Below, one piece after another: positions 25,422-33,776 of a DNA stretch of 64,000 nucleotides. A program made the translations under genes and the position numbers. The DNA comes from Methylobacterium bullatum. GTDB taxonomy: Bacteria; Pseudomonadota; Alphaproteobacteria; Rhizobiales; Beijerinckiaceae. Below the pieces are notes generated by a model. It was not told where the DNA came from. It was given only the letters and a program-made list of their open reading frames with translations, and did not search any database. The stretch's first letter is position 1. Each line of letters opens with the position of its first letter. The stretch covers positions 1 to 64,000 of the forward strand of contig NZ_NKUG01000144.1 in assembly GCF_014845095.1 (NCBI RefSeq), given 5' to 3'.

Positions 25422-26581
25422 CCGACATCGCCATCCGCGCCAAGCGGGTCGCTTCTGTCGCTGCCCTCCATGCCGACGACGTCGACCGTCAGGCCCGCTT
25501 TCCCGCCGAGGCGGTGACGGCTCTCAAGGCGGAGCGCCTGATCGGGATGCAGATCCCCATGCAGTTCGGCGGCGAGAGCGCGAGCCTGTCGCAGATCGCC
25601 GAGGTCTGCTTCACCCTGTCCCAGGCCTGTTCCGCTGCGGCGATGGTCTTCGCCATGCACCAGATCAAGGTCGCGAGCCTCGTCTCGCACGGCCTCGACA
25701 GCGAGTGGCATTGCACCCTGATGGAAAGGGTGGCGCGCGATCAGCTCCTCTTCGCCTCGGCCACCACCGAGGGGGGCATCGGCGGCGACCTGCGCAACAG
25801 CCTCTGCGCGGTCGAGACGGCGGGCGACGTGTTCCATTTCGCTAAGGACGCCACCGTCATCTCCTACGGTGCCCATGCCGACGTGATCCTCGCCACCGGT
25901 CGCCGTCATCCGGAGGCGTCCTCGTCGGATCAGGTCCTCGTGGCCTTGATGAAGGGACAGATGTCCCTGGAGCGCACGAGCACCTGGGATACGCTGGGCA
26001 TGCGCGGCACCTGCAGCGACGGGTTCAAGCTGGAAGCCCGCGACGTGCCGGTGGCGCAGATCCTGCCCAAGCCCTTCGCCGAGATCGCGGCGCAGTCCAT
26101 GCTCGCCTGGTCGCACCTGCTCTGGAGCAGCGTCTGGTTCGGCATCGCCAGCCATGCCCTCGACAGGGCCAGGGCCTATGTCCAGGGCGAAGCCCGGCGT
26201 CGGCCGGGCCAGGTTCCGCCCGGCGCCCTGCGTCTGGCAGAAGCCGCCAACGAACTCCAGGCCATGAAGGCGACGGTGATCGCCGCCCTCAAGCGCTACG
26301 AGGCGGCGCAGGGCGACGCCGACGAACTCGGCTCCATCGGGTTCGCCGTCATGCTCAACAACGTCAAGACGACGATCTCCGACAAGGCGGTCGACATCGT
26401 CCAGCGCGCGCTGGGGATCGTCGGGCTCTCCGGCTACAAGAACGGCACTCCGTTCAGCCTCGGCCGGCAACTCCGCGACGTGCTGTCGGCGCCGCTGATG
26501 ATCAACAACGACCGCATCCTCGCCAACACCGCAAACCTCCTGCTCGTGCAGAAGGGCGGGGGCCAGCTCCTGAGCGCATGA
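25418..26581 (+). CDS. Acyl-CoA dehydrogenase family flavoprotein (carrier-protein-linked)
   Basis: A 387-residue ACAD-fold protein. It has the N-terminal helical domain ([27 protein letters not shown]), the middle beta-barrel with [17 protein letters not shown] and a C-terminal helical domain ([27 protein letters not shown]). At the position where most ACADs carry the catalytic Glu of the YEGT-like motif, this protein reads [16 protein letters not shown], with no Glu. Homologues acting on amino acids tethered to carrier proteins (for example prolyl-carrier protein oxidases) exist, so an aminoacyl-S-carrier substrate is plausible here. It is translationally coupled on both sides, with four-base overlaps. 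Confidence 0.88.
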   Translation: MTDIAIRAKRVASVAALHADDVDRQARFPAEAVTALKAERLIGMQIPMQFGGESASLSQIAEVCFTLSQACSAAAMVFAMHQIKVASLVSHGLDSEWHCTLMERVARDQLLFASATTEGGIGGDLRNSLCAVETAGDVFHFAKDATVISYGAHADVILATGRRHPEASSSDQVLVALMKGQMSLERTSTWDTLGMRGTCSDGFKLEARDVPVAQILPKPFAEIAAQSMLAWSHLLWSSVWFGIASHALDRARAYVQGEARRRPGQVPPGALRLAEAANELQAMKATVIAALKRYEAAQGDADELGSIGFAVMLNNVKTTISDKAVDIVQRALGIVGLSGYKNGTPFSLGRQLRDVLSAPLMINNDRILANTANLLLVQKGGGQLLSA

Positions 26582-27516
26582 TGGACCAGCTTCCCGCCCG
26601 CGATCCCGTGTCCGGGCCGCGCTCCCTGCTGGACCGGCTCTTCGACCAGGGCCTCCTCGTTCGCACCGGCGTCGACGGGCTCTATGGGCGCAGCGGCGAG
26701 TTCGAGAGCGTGGTCGAGGCCGTGGACCGGATCGCCACCCGGCTCGGCGCCGGCGACGGGGCCGAATCCCTCCGCTTCCCCCCCGGCATGAGCCGGCCGG
26801 CCTTCGAGCGCAGCGGTTACCTCAAGGGGTTTCCCAACCTCGCCGGCACCATCCACTGCTTCTGCGGAAACGACGCCGATCACGCTCGGCTGCTGGCCTG
26901 TATCGAGGCCGGCACCGACTGGACCGGCGGCCAGGCCGCCAGCGAGATCGTGCTGACGCCCGCCGCCTGCTACCCGCTCTACCCGGTGGCCGCGGCGCGC
27001 GGGGCGCTGCCCGAAGGCGGGCTGCTGTTCGACCTGCAATCCTACTGCTTCCGCCACGAGCCCTCGCTGGAGCCGACGCGGATGCAGATGTTCCGCATGC
27101 GCGAATACGTGCGCATGGGCAGTCCCGATCAGGTTCTCGCCTTCCGCGAGCTCTGGCTGGAGCGCGGCACCGCGATGATGCGCGAACTCGGCCTGCCGAT
27201 CGCGGTGGACCCGGCCAACGATCCGTTCTTCGGCCGCGCCGGGCGCATGCTCGCCAACAACCAGCGCGCCCAGGGGCTGAAATTCGAGCTGAACGTGCCT
27301 GTCAACAGCGAGGACAAGCCCACCGCCTGCCTCAGTTTCAATTACCACCAGGACCATTTCGGCACGATCTGGGATATCCGGCAGGCCGATGGCGAGGTGG
27401 CGCACACCGCCTGCGTCGGGTTCGGGTTGGAGCGGATCACCCTGGCCCTGCTCCGCCATCACGGCCTCGACATCGAGGCGTGGCCGGACGCCGTGCGCGA
27501 CCGGCTCTGGGGCTAG
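26578..27516 (+). CDS. Amino acid--[carrier protein] ligase (class II aaRS-like, SerRS homologue)
   Basis: A 312-residue stand-alone catalytic domain of a class II aminoacyl-tRNA synthetase without a tRNA-binding arm. Motif 2 is [20 protein letters not shown] with Arg159 and Glu161. Motif 3 is [15 protein letters not shown] with Arg286. Putative zinc ligands are Cys131, Glu176 and Cys279, which I recall as the Cys-Glu-Cys set of the crystallised Bradyrhizobium enzyme. Those enzymes activate glycine or alanine with ATP and aminoacylate the phosphopantetheine of a small carrier protein rather than tRNA (established for Bradyrhizobium and Agrobacterium homologues). The start overlaps the ACAD stop. 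Confidence 0.93.
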   Translation: MMDQLPARDPVSGPRSLLDRLFDQGLLVRTGVDGLYGRSGEFESVVEAVDRIATRLGAGDGAESLRFPPGMSRPAFERSGYLKGFPNLAGTIHCFCGNDADHARLLACIEAGTDWTGGQAASEIVLTPAACYPLYPVAAARGALPEGGLLFDLQSYCFRHEPSLEPTRMQMFRMREYVRMGSPDQVLAFRELWLERGTAMMRELGLPIAVDPANDPFFGRAGRMLANNQRAQGLKFELNVPVNSEDKPTACLSFNYHQDHFGTIWDIRQADGEVAHTACVGFGLERITLALLRHHGLDIEAWPDAVRDRLWG

Positions 27517-27519
27517 AAG

Positions 27520-28485
27520 GTGTCCGCCACCGCCCTCCGCGAAGAGGCTTCGGACCCGTCGCCATCCGCCTCCCATGCCCTTCATGGCTCCGACCGGATC
27601 TGGCCGGAGACGAACTGCTACGTCGATCTCTGGATCGAGCTGCTGCACGGCCGGGGCCTCGTGCCGGAAGCCATGCTCGGCTTCACCCTGCGGCAGGATT
27701 TCGAAGGCGACCAGTTCACCTTCTTCAAGCCTCCTCCCGGCGAGATCGAGCGGCTCTACGGATTGTCGATCCAGGAACTCGCACTCTTCGAGAGCCTGGA
27801 GGCGCATGCCGGCGTGCAGGTCGCGCGCGGATGCCCGGTCCTCGTGGAAGTGGACGCGATCCACCTGCCCGACACAGTCGGCACTACCTATGGTCGCGAG
27901 CATGGCAAGACCACGATCGGGATCCTCGGCCTCGAGGCGGGCGAGCGCCGGCTCGACTACCTCCACAATGCCGGCCGCTTCCGTCTCCAGGGGGGCGATT
28001 ACGACGGCATCTTCGCCGCCGGAATCCTTTTCCCCTATGCCGAATTCGTGAAGCCGGTCGGCCCGCCGCTCACGCCGGACGACCTGCCCCGTGCCGCCCT
28101 CGACCTGCTGCGCCATCACCGGCGCTTCGCGCCAAGGACCAATCCGATCCTCGCTTTCCGGGATGCCCTGGCGGAACGGGTGGAGGTGCTGGTGCAGAAC
28201 CCGCTCAGCGTCTTCCACGGCTACGCCTTCAACACGACCCGCCAACTCGGAGCCAATTTCGAGCTTCTCGGCAGCCATCTCGCATGGCTCGACAGCCATG
28301 GCGTTGCCGACATGTCTTCCGGCTCGGAACTGGCGCAAAAGCTCGCGGCGGAAGCTAAGGCCTTCCAGTTCCAGCTAGCGCGCGCCTTCGGCCGGCGCAA
28401 CGCCGCGGGTCTCTGCCAACGCCTCGACGGGCTGGCCGGCACCTACGATGCGGTCTTCGCCGCCCTCGACCGCGCGCTGTCCTGA
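27520..28485 (+). CDS. DUF1839 family protein, candidate BtrH-like acyltransferase
   Basis: A 321-residue protein with GTG start 3 bp after the ligase gene. I recognise it as DUF1839, a family of unknown function found beside amino acid:carrier protein ligases. The N-terminal half shows TNCYVDLWIELLHGRG (Cys33), GDQFTFFKP, then CPVLVEVDAIHLPDT, YGREHGKTTIG (His128) and LHNAGRFRLQGGDYDGIF. This order of N-C, PV-x-VD-x-x-x-LP and H-x-x-T resembles the BtrH/C39-peptidase-like N-terminal fold, whose members transfer acyl groups from a carrier protein to an amine. That suggests Cys33/His128 as catalytic residues and an acceptor amine as partner. The DUF assignment is fairly firm; the enzymatic role is my inference. 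Confidence 0.85.
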   Translation: MSATALREEASDPSPSASHALHGSDRIWPETNCYVDLWIELLHGRGLVPEAMLGFTLRQDFEGDQFTFFKPPPGEIERLYGLSIQELALFESLEAHAGVQVARGCPVLVEVDAIHLPDTVGTTYGREHGKTTIGILGLEAGERRLDYLHNAGRFRLQGGDYDGIFAAGILFPYAEFVKPVGPPLTPDDLPRAALDLLRHHRRFAPRTNPILAFRDALAERVEVLVQNPLSVFHGYAFNTTRQLGANFELLGSHLAWLDSHGVADMSSGSELAQKLAAEAKAFQFQLARAFGRRNAAGLCQRLDGLAGTYDAVFAALDRALS

Positions 28486-28496
28486 GAGGCATCGCG

Positions 28497-30971
28497 GTGG
28501 CGCGTATCCTCGCCGTCGACGGCATGCCGGCCCTCAACGTCGAGGGACCTTGGCACCTGGTGGTGACGCCGTCGAACGCCTGCGCGACACCCCGCGACCT
28601 GCCGGGCGAGGGATGGATCGCGGCCCGCGTTCCCGGCACGGCGGCGGCCTCCTTGCGCGAGGACGGGCTCTGGTCCGAGGCGGCGCCGACGCCGCTCCAC
28701 GAGTCCGATGTCTGGTATCGAGCCACTCTCTCCGGCACCGGCCGCGAGCGACTGCGCTTCGAGGGGCTGGCGACACTCAGTGAGATCTGGATCGACGGGG
28801 TTCTCGCCGGTACCGGTCGCTCGATGTTCCTGGCCCGGGAGGTCGAGGCGGATCTCTCGGGCGAGACCGAGATCGCCCTCTGCTTCCGGTCGCTTTCGGC
28901 CGAGTTGGCGCGCCCGCACAAGCGTGGCCGCTGGCGACCGCTCCTGGCGACGCCGGGCTCGCTGCGCCATGTCCGCACCAGCCTGCTCGGGTTCATGCCG
29001 GGCTGGTGCCCGTCCATCGACAGCGTCGGCCCCTATCGGCCGGTGACGCACAAAGTTCTTCGCGGGGACGATGTGGATATCGCGTCCGTCGATCTGCGCA
29101 CGACCCTCGAAGACGAGACGGGACGCCTCACCGTGCGGATCGAACTCGACGGCGTGGCGGAGGGACCGGCGTTCCTGATCTGCGACGGCCGCGAGGCCGC
29201 CCTTCGTCAGGTCGCCCCCGGAGGGTTCGAAGGCGAACTCCTGTTGCCGGACATCGCCCCGTGGTGGCCCCACACCCACGGCGAGCCGAGGCTTCACACG
29301 GTTGACGTTTCGGTCGCGGGCAGGCGTATCGATCTCGGCCGCGTCGGCTTCCGCACCATCGCCCTGACCCGCCCGTTCGAGGAGGGGTTGAGCCTCGCGA
29401 TCAACGGCGTGCCGGTCTACTGCCGCGGCGCCTGCTGGACGCCGCCCGACCTCGTGGGTCTGCCCAGCGACCGCAACAGCTATCGGCCCCTCCTCGAACT
29501 GGCGCGGGAGGCCGGCATGAACATGCTGCGCGTGCCGGGGATCACGCTCTATGAAGCTTCGGCTTTCCACGATCTCTGCGACGAACTCGGCATCCTGGTC
29601 TGGCAGGATCTGATGCTGGCTAATTTCGATTATCCGACCGACGATCCCGCCTTCCGCGAAATCCTCGTCGAGGAGATCACGCAGTTCCTCGACCGCACGC
29701 AGACCTCGCCCTCGCTCTGCGTGCTGTCGGGCGGAAACGAGGTCTGGCAGCAGGCGGCGATGCTCGGCTTCCCGCGCGCGGTCTGGGCCGGCAGCTTCGT
29801 CACGGAAGCGCTTCCCGATCTGGTTGCCAGGACCAGACCCGACCTCGTCGTGGTGCCCAACTCCCCCTCGGGCGGCGATCTACCCTTCTCCACCAGCGCC
29901 GGGGTGACGCATTATTACGGCGTCGGCGCCTATCGCCGTCCGTTCGAGGATGCCCGCCGGGCCGAGGTCGGGTTCGCCTCCGAATGCCTCGCCTTCGCCA
30001 ACGTGCCGGACGCCGCGACCCTCGCCGAATGCGGCCTCACCGATCCCGCATCACCGCGTTGGATGGCGGGCATCCCCCGCGACCGGGGGGCGGATTGGGA
30101 TTTCGAGGGCGTGCGCGACCATTACGTGGCGACGCTGTTCGGTGCCGATCCCGAACGGCTCCGCCGGGAGAATCCCGAGCGCTACCACGCGCTCGGCCGC
30201 GCGGCGAGCGGCGCGTGCATGGAGGCGGTGTTCGCGGAATGGCGCCGGGCGCGCTCGCCCAATGCCGGCGGGCTCGTCTGGTTTTTCCGCGATCTCGCGC
30301 CGGGGGCGGGATGGGGCGTCGTCGACTGCCTCGGGCGTCCGAAACCCGCCTGGTACGCCCTCAAGCGCGCGTTCAGGCCGGTCCAGGTCACCCTGTCCGA
30401 CGAAGGCTTGAACGGACTCCATCTCCATGTCCACAACGAGACGGCGCAGCGGCTCGATGCGACCCTCCGCCTCGCCTTCACCGATGCGGGCGGCCGGGTG
30501 GTCGTCGGGGCCGAGCGGGTGATCGAGGTCGGCCCGCGCGTCTCCGCCTCATGGTCCTCGGCGGAACTGCTGGGGCGCTTCTTCGACGCCACCCATGCCT
30601 ATCGGTTCGGGCCGCCGGCCCATAGCCTCGGCCATGCGAGCCTCATCGAGACCGGCACGGGCGCGGTGATCGCCGAAGCGTTTCACTACCCGCAGGGGCG
30701 GGATTCCGAACCGCGTGATCTCGGTCTCAGCGCCGCGCTCGTCGCCGATCGATCCGGCTGGGCGCTCCGGATCGCCACCGGACTGCATGCCCTCCACGTC
30801 CAGATCGAGACCACGCTCGGACGGCCGTTGGACAATGGTTTCTCCCTCGCGCCGGGGGCGAGCCGTCTCGTGCCGCTTCTCGGCACTTCGGAGACAGCGC
30901 CCGAGCCGGCGGGACGGATCAGCGCCATCAATGGCATCGAGATCGTGAGGTTCGGTCCGGATGGCGTTTGA
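28497..30971 (+). CDS. Glycoside hydrolase family 2 protein (beta-mannosidase-like)
   Basis: An 824-residue protein with the GH2 layout: N-terminal jelly-roll (sugar-binding) domain with WHLVVTPSNAC to RVPGTAAASL and WYRATLSG (about 1-170), Ig-like sandwich (180-290), TIM barrel (290-600) and C-terminal beta domains. The barrel carries the acid/base Glu415 in SGGNEVWQQ and the nucleophile Glu496 in FASECLAF, the positions of NE and SE in beta-mannosidases. No signal peptide is visible, so the substrate is cytoplasmic. GTG 28497 follows a short gap. Its stop overlaps the next gene by 11 bp. Presence in a carrier-protein operon points to a glycoside acceptor or product. Confidence 0.88.
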   Translation: MARILAVDGMPALNVEGPWHLVVTPSNACATPRDLPGEGWIAARVPGTAAASLREDGLWSEAAPTPLHESDVWYRATLSGTGRERLRFEGLATLSEIWIDGVLAGTGRSMFLAREVEADLSGETEIALCFRSLSAELARPHKRGRWRPLLATPGSLRHVRTSLLGFMPGWCPSIDSVGPYRPVTHKVLRGDDVDIASVDLRTTLEDETGRLTVRIELDGVAEGPAFLICDGREAALRQVAPGGFEGELLLPDIAPWWPHTHGEPRLHTVDVSVAGRRIDLGRVGFRTIALTRPFEEGLSLAINGVPVYCRGACWTPPDLVGLPSDRNSYRPLLELAREAGMNMLRVPGITLYEASAFHDLCDELGILVWQDLMLANFDYPTDDPAFREILVEEITQFLDRTQTSPSLCVLSGGNEVWQQAAMLGFPRAVWAGSFVTEALPDLVARTRPDLVVVPNSPSGGDLPFSTSAGVTHYYGVGAYRRPFEDARRAEVGFASECLAFANVPDAATLAECGLTDPASPRWMAGIPRDRGADWDFEGVRDHYVATLFGADPERLRRENPERYHALGRAASGACMEAVFAEWRRARSPNAGGLVWFFRDLAPGAGWGVVDCLGRPKPAWYALKRAFRPVQVTLSDEGLNGLHLHVHNETAQRLDATLRLAFTDAGGRVVVGAERVIEVGPRVSASWSSAELLGRFFDATHAYRFGPPAHSLGHASLIETGTGAVIAEAFHYPQGRDSEPRDLGLSAALVADRSGWALRIATGLHALHVQIETTLGRPLDNGFSLAPGASRLVPLLGTSETAPEPAGRISAINGIEIVRFGPDGV

Positions 30972-32691
30972 GACAGTCCCTGTCGGGAGCGATGCCGCTG
31001 CGTCGCCCCTGCCGCTGAGCCCCGTCGCCTTCGACGGTCTGTTCGGCTGGTTCGGCCCGGGGATCTCGCGCCGGGGTGTCGTCCTGTGCGCCACCCACGG
31101 CTACGAGCAGCTCTCGGCGCATCGCCCCTGGCGGGCGCTCGCCGAGGGGATCGCCACCACGGGCTGCGCCACCCTGAGCTTCGACTATCCCGGAACGGGC
31201 GATTCCGCCGACGCGGAGGCCGACAGCGTCGAGGGCCGGGTGCGGGCGATCCGCCGGGCGATCCGCCATCTCCGCGACGAGGCGGGGGTGGAGGAGATCG
31301 TCCTCGTCGGGCTTCGCCTCGGCGGCACGCTCGCGGCCCTGGCGGCGGAGGGGGATCACGTCGACCGGCTCGTCCTGCTGGCGCCCTTCGCGACCGGGCG
31401 CGCTTATCTGCGCGAAATGAAGATGCAGTCGCGCACCATCGGGCGCCTGCCGGACGGTTCGCCACTGCCGCAGGAGGAGGGCTGCCTCACCGTGGGCGGA
31501 TTCCATCTCGGTCCCGCTCTCGCCGCCGAACTTTCCGTCATCGACCTCACCAAGGCCGAGCGGGCGCCGGCTCCCGACATCCTGCTCGTCGGGGCTGAGG
31601 CCGGCGGGCTCGGCCCCCGTTACGCAGCGCTGGGGGCGCGGGTGACGACGCGGCCCTTTCCCGGCCTCGCCGCCCTCGTCGCCAACCCGCTCTATGCCGA
31701 GACGCCGGACGAGGCCTTCTCGGCGGTGATCGCTTCCGTCGCCGAAGGGGCGCAGCCCCGTCCCGTCCCGGCCGCCGCGCTCCCGCCGCTCCCGGCCAAT
31801 CCGATCCGGGGGGACGGCTGGTGGGAGGAACCCTCGCGGTTCGGCCCGTCTCTGTTCGGCATCCTCTGCCATCCGCGCGACGTGGAAGCGGCGCGGCCGA
31901 TGGTGCTCTTCGTCAATGCGGGCACCAACGTGCATTCCGGCTGGGGGCGGCAAACGACCACGCTCGCGCGACGTCTCGCCGACCAGGGCTTTCCGTCCCT
32001 GCGCATGGACCTGCGCGGCATCGGCGACAGTCCGAACCGGCCGGGCGGTGCGTCTCCCCTCTACAGCCTCGACGCGCTCGACGATGTCCGCGCCGCCCTC
32101 GACCGTCTTGAGACCGTTCGATCTGGCCCGATCGTCATCGTGGGCGCCTGCAGCGGGGCCTATCTCGCCTTCCGGGCCGTCTGCCGCGAGGAGAGGCTGA
32201 AGGGCGCGGTGCTGGTCAACCCCTATTGCTTCGACTGGAACCCGGCGGACGACGTGGACAGCGTTATCCGCAACGTGTTCCGGAACGCCTCGACCTATGC
32301 CGGCCTGCTGAAGCAGGGAGCCGCATGGCGACGCCTCGCGCGCGGCGAAATCCGCGTCGGCGCCATCGCGCGGGCGATCACCCGGGCCGCCATCGGGCGG
32401 GTGGGTAAGCGGCTCGCCCTCCTGCTCCGGCCCCGCCCTGCCGGCGGAAGCGTGGCGCAGCGCATCGCCGCCCTGCGCCGGCGCGGTGCCCATCTCGAAC
32501 TCGTCTACAGCGCGGGCGATCGCGGCCTCGCCGCCCTGCACGAGGCGCTCGGCCGCTCCCCCGCAAGGATGGCCCGCCGCCTCGGCGGCCCGGTGACGAT
32601 CATCGAGGGGGCGGATCACGATCTCAGCCCGGCCGCGGCGCAGGCGCGGATGACCGAGGTGCTTGAGCGGCTGCTCGCGCGCCTGCGCTGA
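30961..32691 (+). CDS. Tandem alpha/beta hydrolase with degenerate first and Cys-type second active site
   Basis: A 576-residue protein made of two alpha/beta hydrolase folds. The first (about 38-260) has ATHGYEQLSAH and LSFDYPGTGDS, but its nucleophile elbow reads GLRLG with Arg119 in place of Ser, so it should be inactive or regulatory. The second (about 300-576) has FVNAGTNVHSGWGR, LRMDLRGIGDS, an elbow GACSG with Cys397, a possible acid Asp520 and His553 (ADHDLS). It resembles the hydrolases tied to exopolysaccharide/exosortase loci, where GxCSGA occurs. It could be a thioesterase or acyltransferase offloading the carrier protein. It overlaps the GH2 gene by 11 bp. Confidence 0.8.
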   Translation: MAFETVPVGSDAAASPLPLSPVAFDGLFGWFGPGISRRGVVLCATHGYEQLSAHRPWRALAEGIATTGCATLSFDYPGTGDSADAEADSVEGRVRAIRRAIRHLRDEAGVEEIVLVGLRLGGTLAALAAEGDHVDRLVLLAPFATGRAYLREMKMQSRTIGRLPDGSPLPQEEGCLTVGGFHLGPALAAELSVIDLTKAERAPAPDILLVGAEAGGLGPRYAALGARVTTRPFPGLAALVANPLYAETPDEAFSAVIASVAEGAQPRPVPAAALPPLPANPIRGDGWWEEPSRFGPSLFGILCHPRDVEAARPMVLFVNAGTNVHSGWGRQTTTLARRLADQGFPSLRMDLRGIGDSPNRPGGASPLYSLDALDDVRAALDRLETVRSGPIVIVGACSGAYLAFRAVCREERLKGAVLVNPYCFDWNPADDVDSVIRNVFRNASTYAGLLKQGAAWRRLARGEIRVGAIARAITRAAIGRVGKRLALLLRPRPAGGSVAQRIAALRRRGAHLELVYSAGDRGLAALHEALGRSPARMARRLGGPVTIIEGADHDLSPAAAQARMTEVLERLLARLR

Positions 32692-32752
32692 AGCCCGTAT
32701 CGCCGCGCCCCTCCGCGACGGGTATGGTTGCCGGAGCCAACGGAGCCTCCGC

Positions 32753-33673
32753 GTGACCTTGCCCGATCCGACGCACTCCCCCGCGATCCGCGACCGCGCC
32801 CGCGGCGCTTTCCTCGGCCTCGCGATCGGCGACGCCCTCGGCACCACCCTGGAATTCAGCCGCCGGGATACGCTTCCGCATCACACCGAGATGACCGGCG
32901 GCGGCCCGTTCGATCTTGAGCCCGGTCAATGGACCGACGATACCAGCATGGCTCTGGCGCTTGCCGAGAGCCTGCTTCAAGCCGGACCTTTCGACCCCCA
33001 CGACCTCGCCACCCGTTTCGTCGCGTGGTGGAAGCAGGGCGCCTATTCCTGCACCGGCGCCTGTTTCGACATCGGCCTGACGACGCGGGACGCCCTGGCC
33101 CGGTTCGTCGAGACCGGCCGAGCCGAGTCCGGCTCCACCGATCCGGACACCGCCGGCAACGGCTCTCTGATGCGGCTCGCCCCCGTCGCCCTCGTCACTC
33201 TGCGCGATCCCCGCGAGGCCGAACGGATCGCCGAGGCGCAGAGCCGGACCACCCACGGCGCGCAGGAGGCCGTCGAGGCCTGCACCTATTTCGTCCAGCT
33301 CCTCCGTGGTGCGATTCTCGGCGAGGCGGATAGTCTGCGTCCGCGCACCGTCGGCGGCTCCGCCACATCGGCCGTCGGGGCGATCGCCCGTGGCTCATGG
33401 CGCGGGAAGACACGGGCCGGGATCCGTTCGTCCGGCTACGTGATCCACACGCTGGAGGCGGCCCTCTGGGCGGTCGGCACCACCGAGACCTTCGAGGACG
33501 CGCTGATCCTGGCCGTCAATCTGGGCGAGGACGCCGATACGGTCGGTGCCGTCACCGGACAGCTCGCGGGCGCCCTCTACGGCGCCTCGGCGATCCCCGA
33601 ACGCTGGCTCCGGCCCCTGGCCTGGCGCGAGCGGATCGTCGATCTCGCCGACGCCCTGGTGGCGAAAGCCTGA
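32753..33673 (+). CDS. ADP-ribosylglycohydrolase family protein
   Basis: A 306-residue DraG/ARH-type hydrolase. Metal-binding landmarks are GLAIGDALGTTLE near the N-terminus, TDDTSMALALAESL (about residues 60-75) and GEDADTVGAVTGQLAGAL near the C-terminus, which carry the acidic residues for the two magnesium ions. Such enzymes release ADP-ribose from Arg, nucleotide or acetyl esters, or act on unrelated glycosides. GTG 32753 is chosen because the conserved N-terminus starts right after it; the frame remains open upstream. The 61-bp gap after the tandem hydrolase allows cotranscription with the carrier-protein operon, but membership is uncertain. Confidence 0.88.
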   Translation: MTLPDPTHSPAIRDRARGAFLGLAIGDALGTTLEFSRRDTLPHHTEMTGGGPFDLEPGQWTDDTSMALALAESLLQAGPFDPHDLATRFVAWWKQGAYSCTGACFDIGLTTRDALARFVETGRAESGSTDPDTAGNGSLMRLAPVALVTLRDPREAERIAEAQSRTTHGAQEAVEACTYFVQLLRGAILGEADSLRPRTVGGSATSAVGAIARGSWRGKTRAGIRSSGYVIHTLEAALWAVGTTETFEDALILAVNLGEDADTVGAVTGQLAGALYGASAIPERWLRPLAWRERIVDLADALVAKA

Positions 33674-33776
33674 TCCCGGGCGCATCGCGCGTTGCCGTCA
33701 TGATCCGCGTATGAAACACACCCCTGTGGACGCTCGCGCGAGGGCCGACCGGATCGTCCCCGTTTCGAGGGTGTGA

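Noticed and set aside
26434-28338. 634-codon minus-strand open frame over the ligase and DUF1839 genes
   Set aside because: Composition typical of an antisense shadow; plus-strand genes are recognised and coupled.
30928-32847. 639-codon minus-strand open frame over the tandem hydrolase
   Set aside because: Arg/Ala/Gly-rich product without family features; the plus-strand hydrolase has clear motifs.
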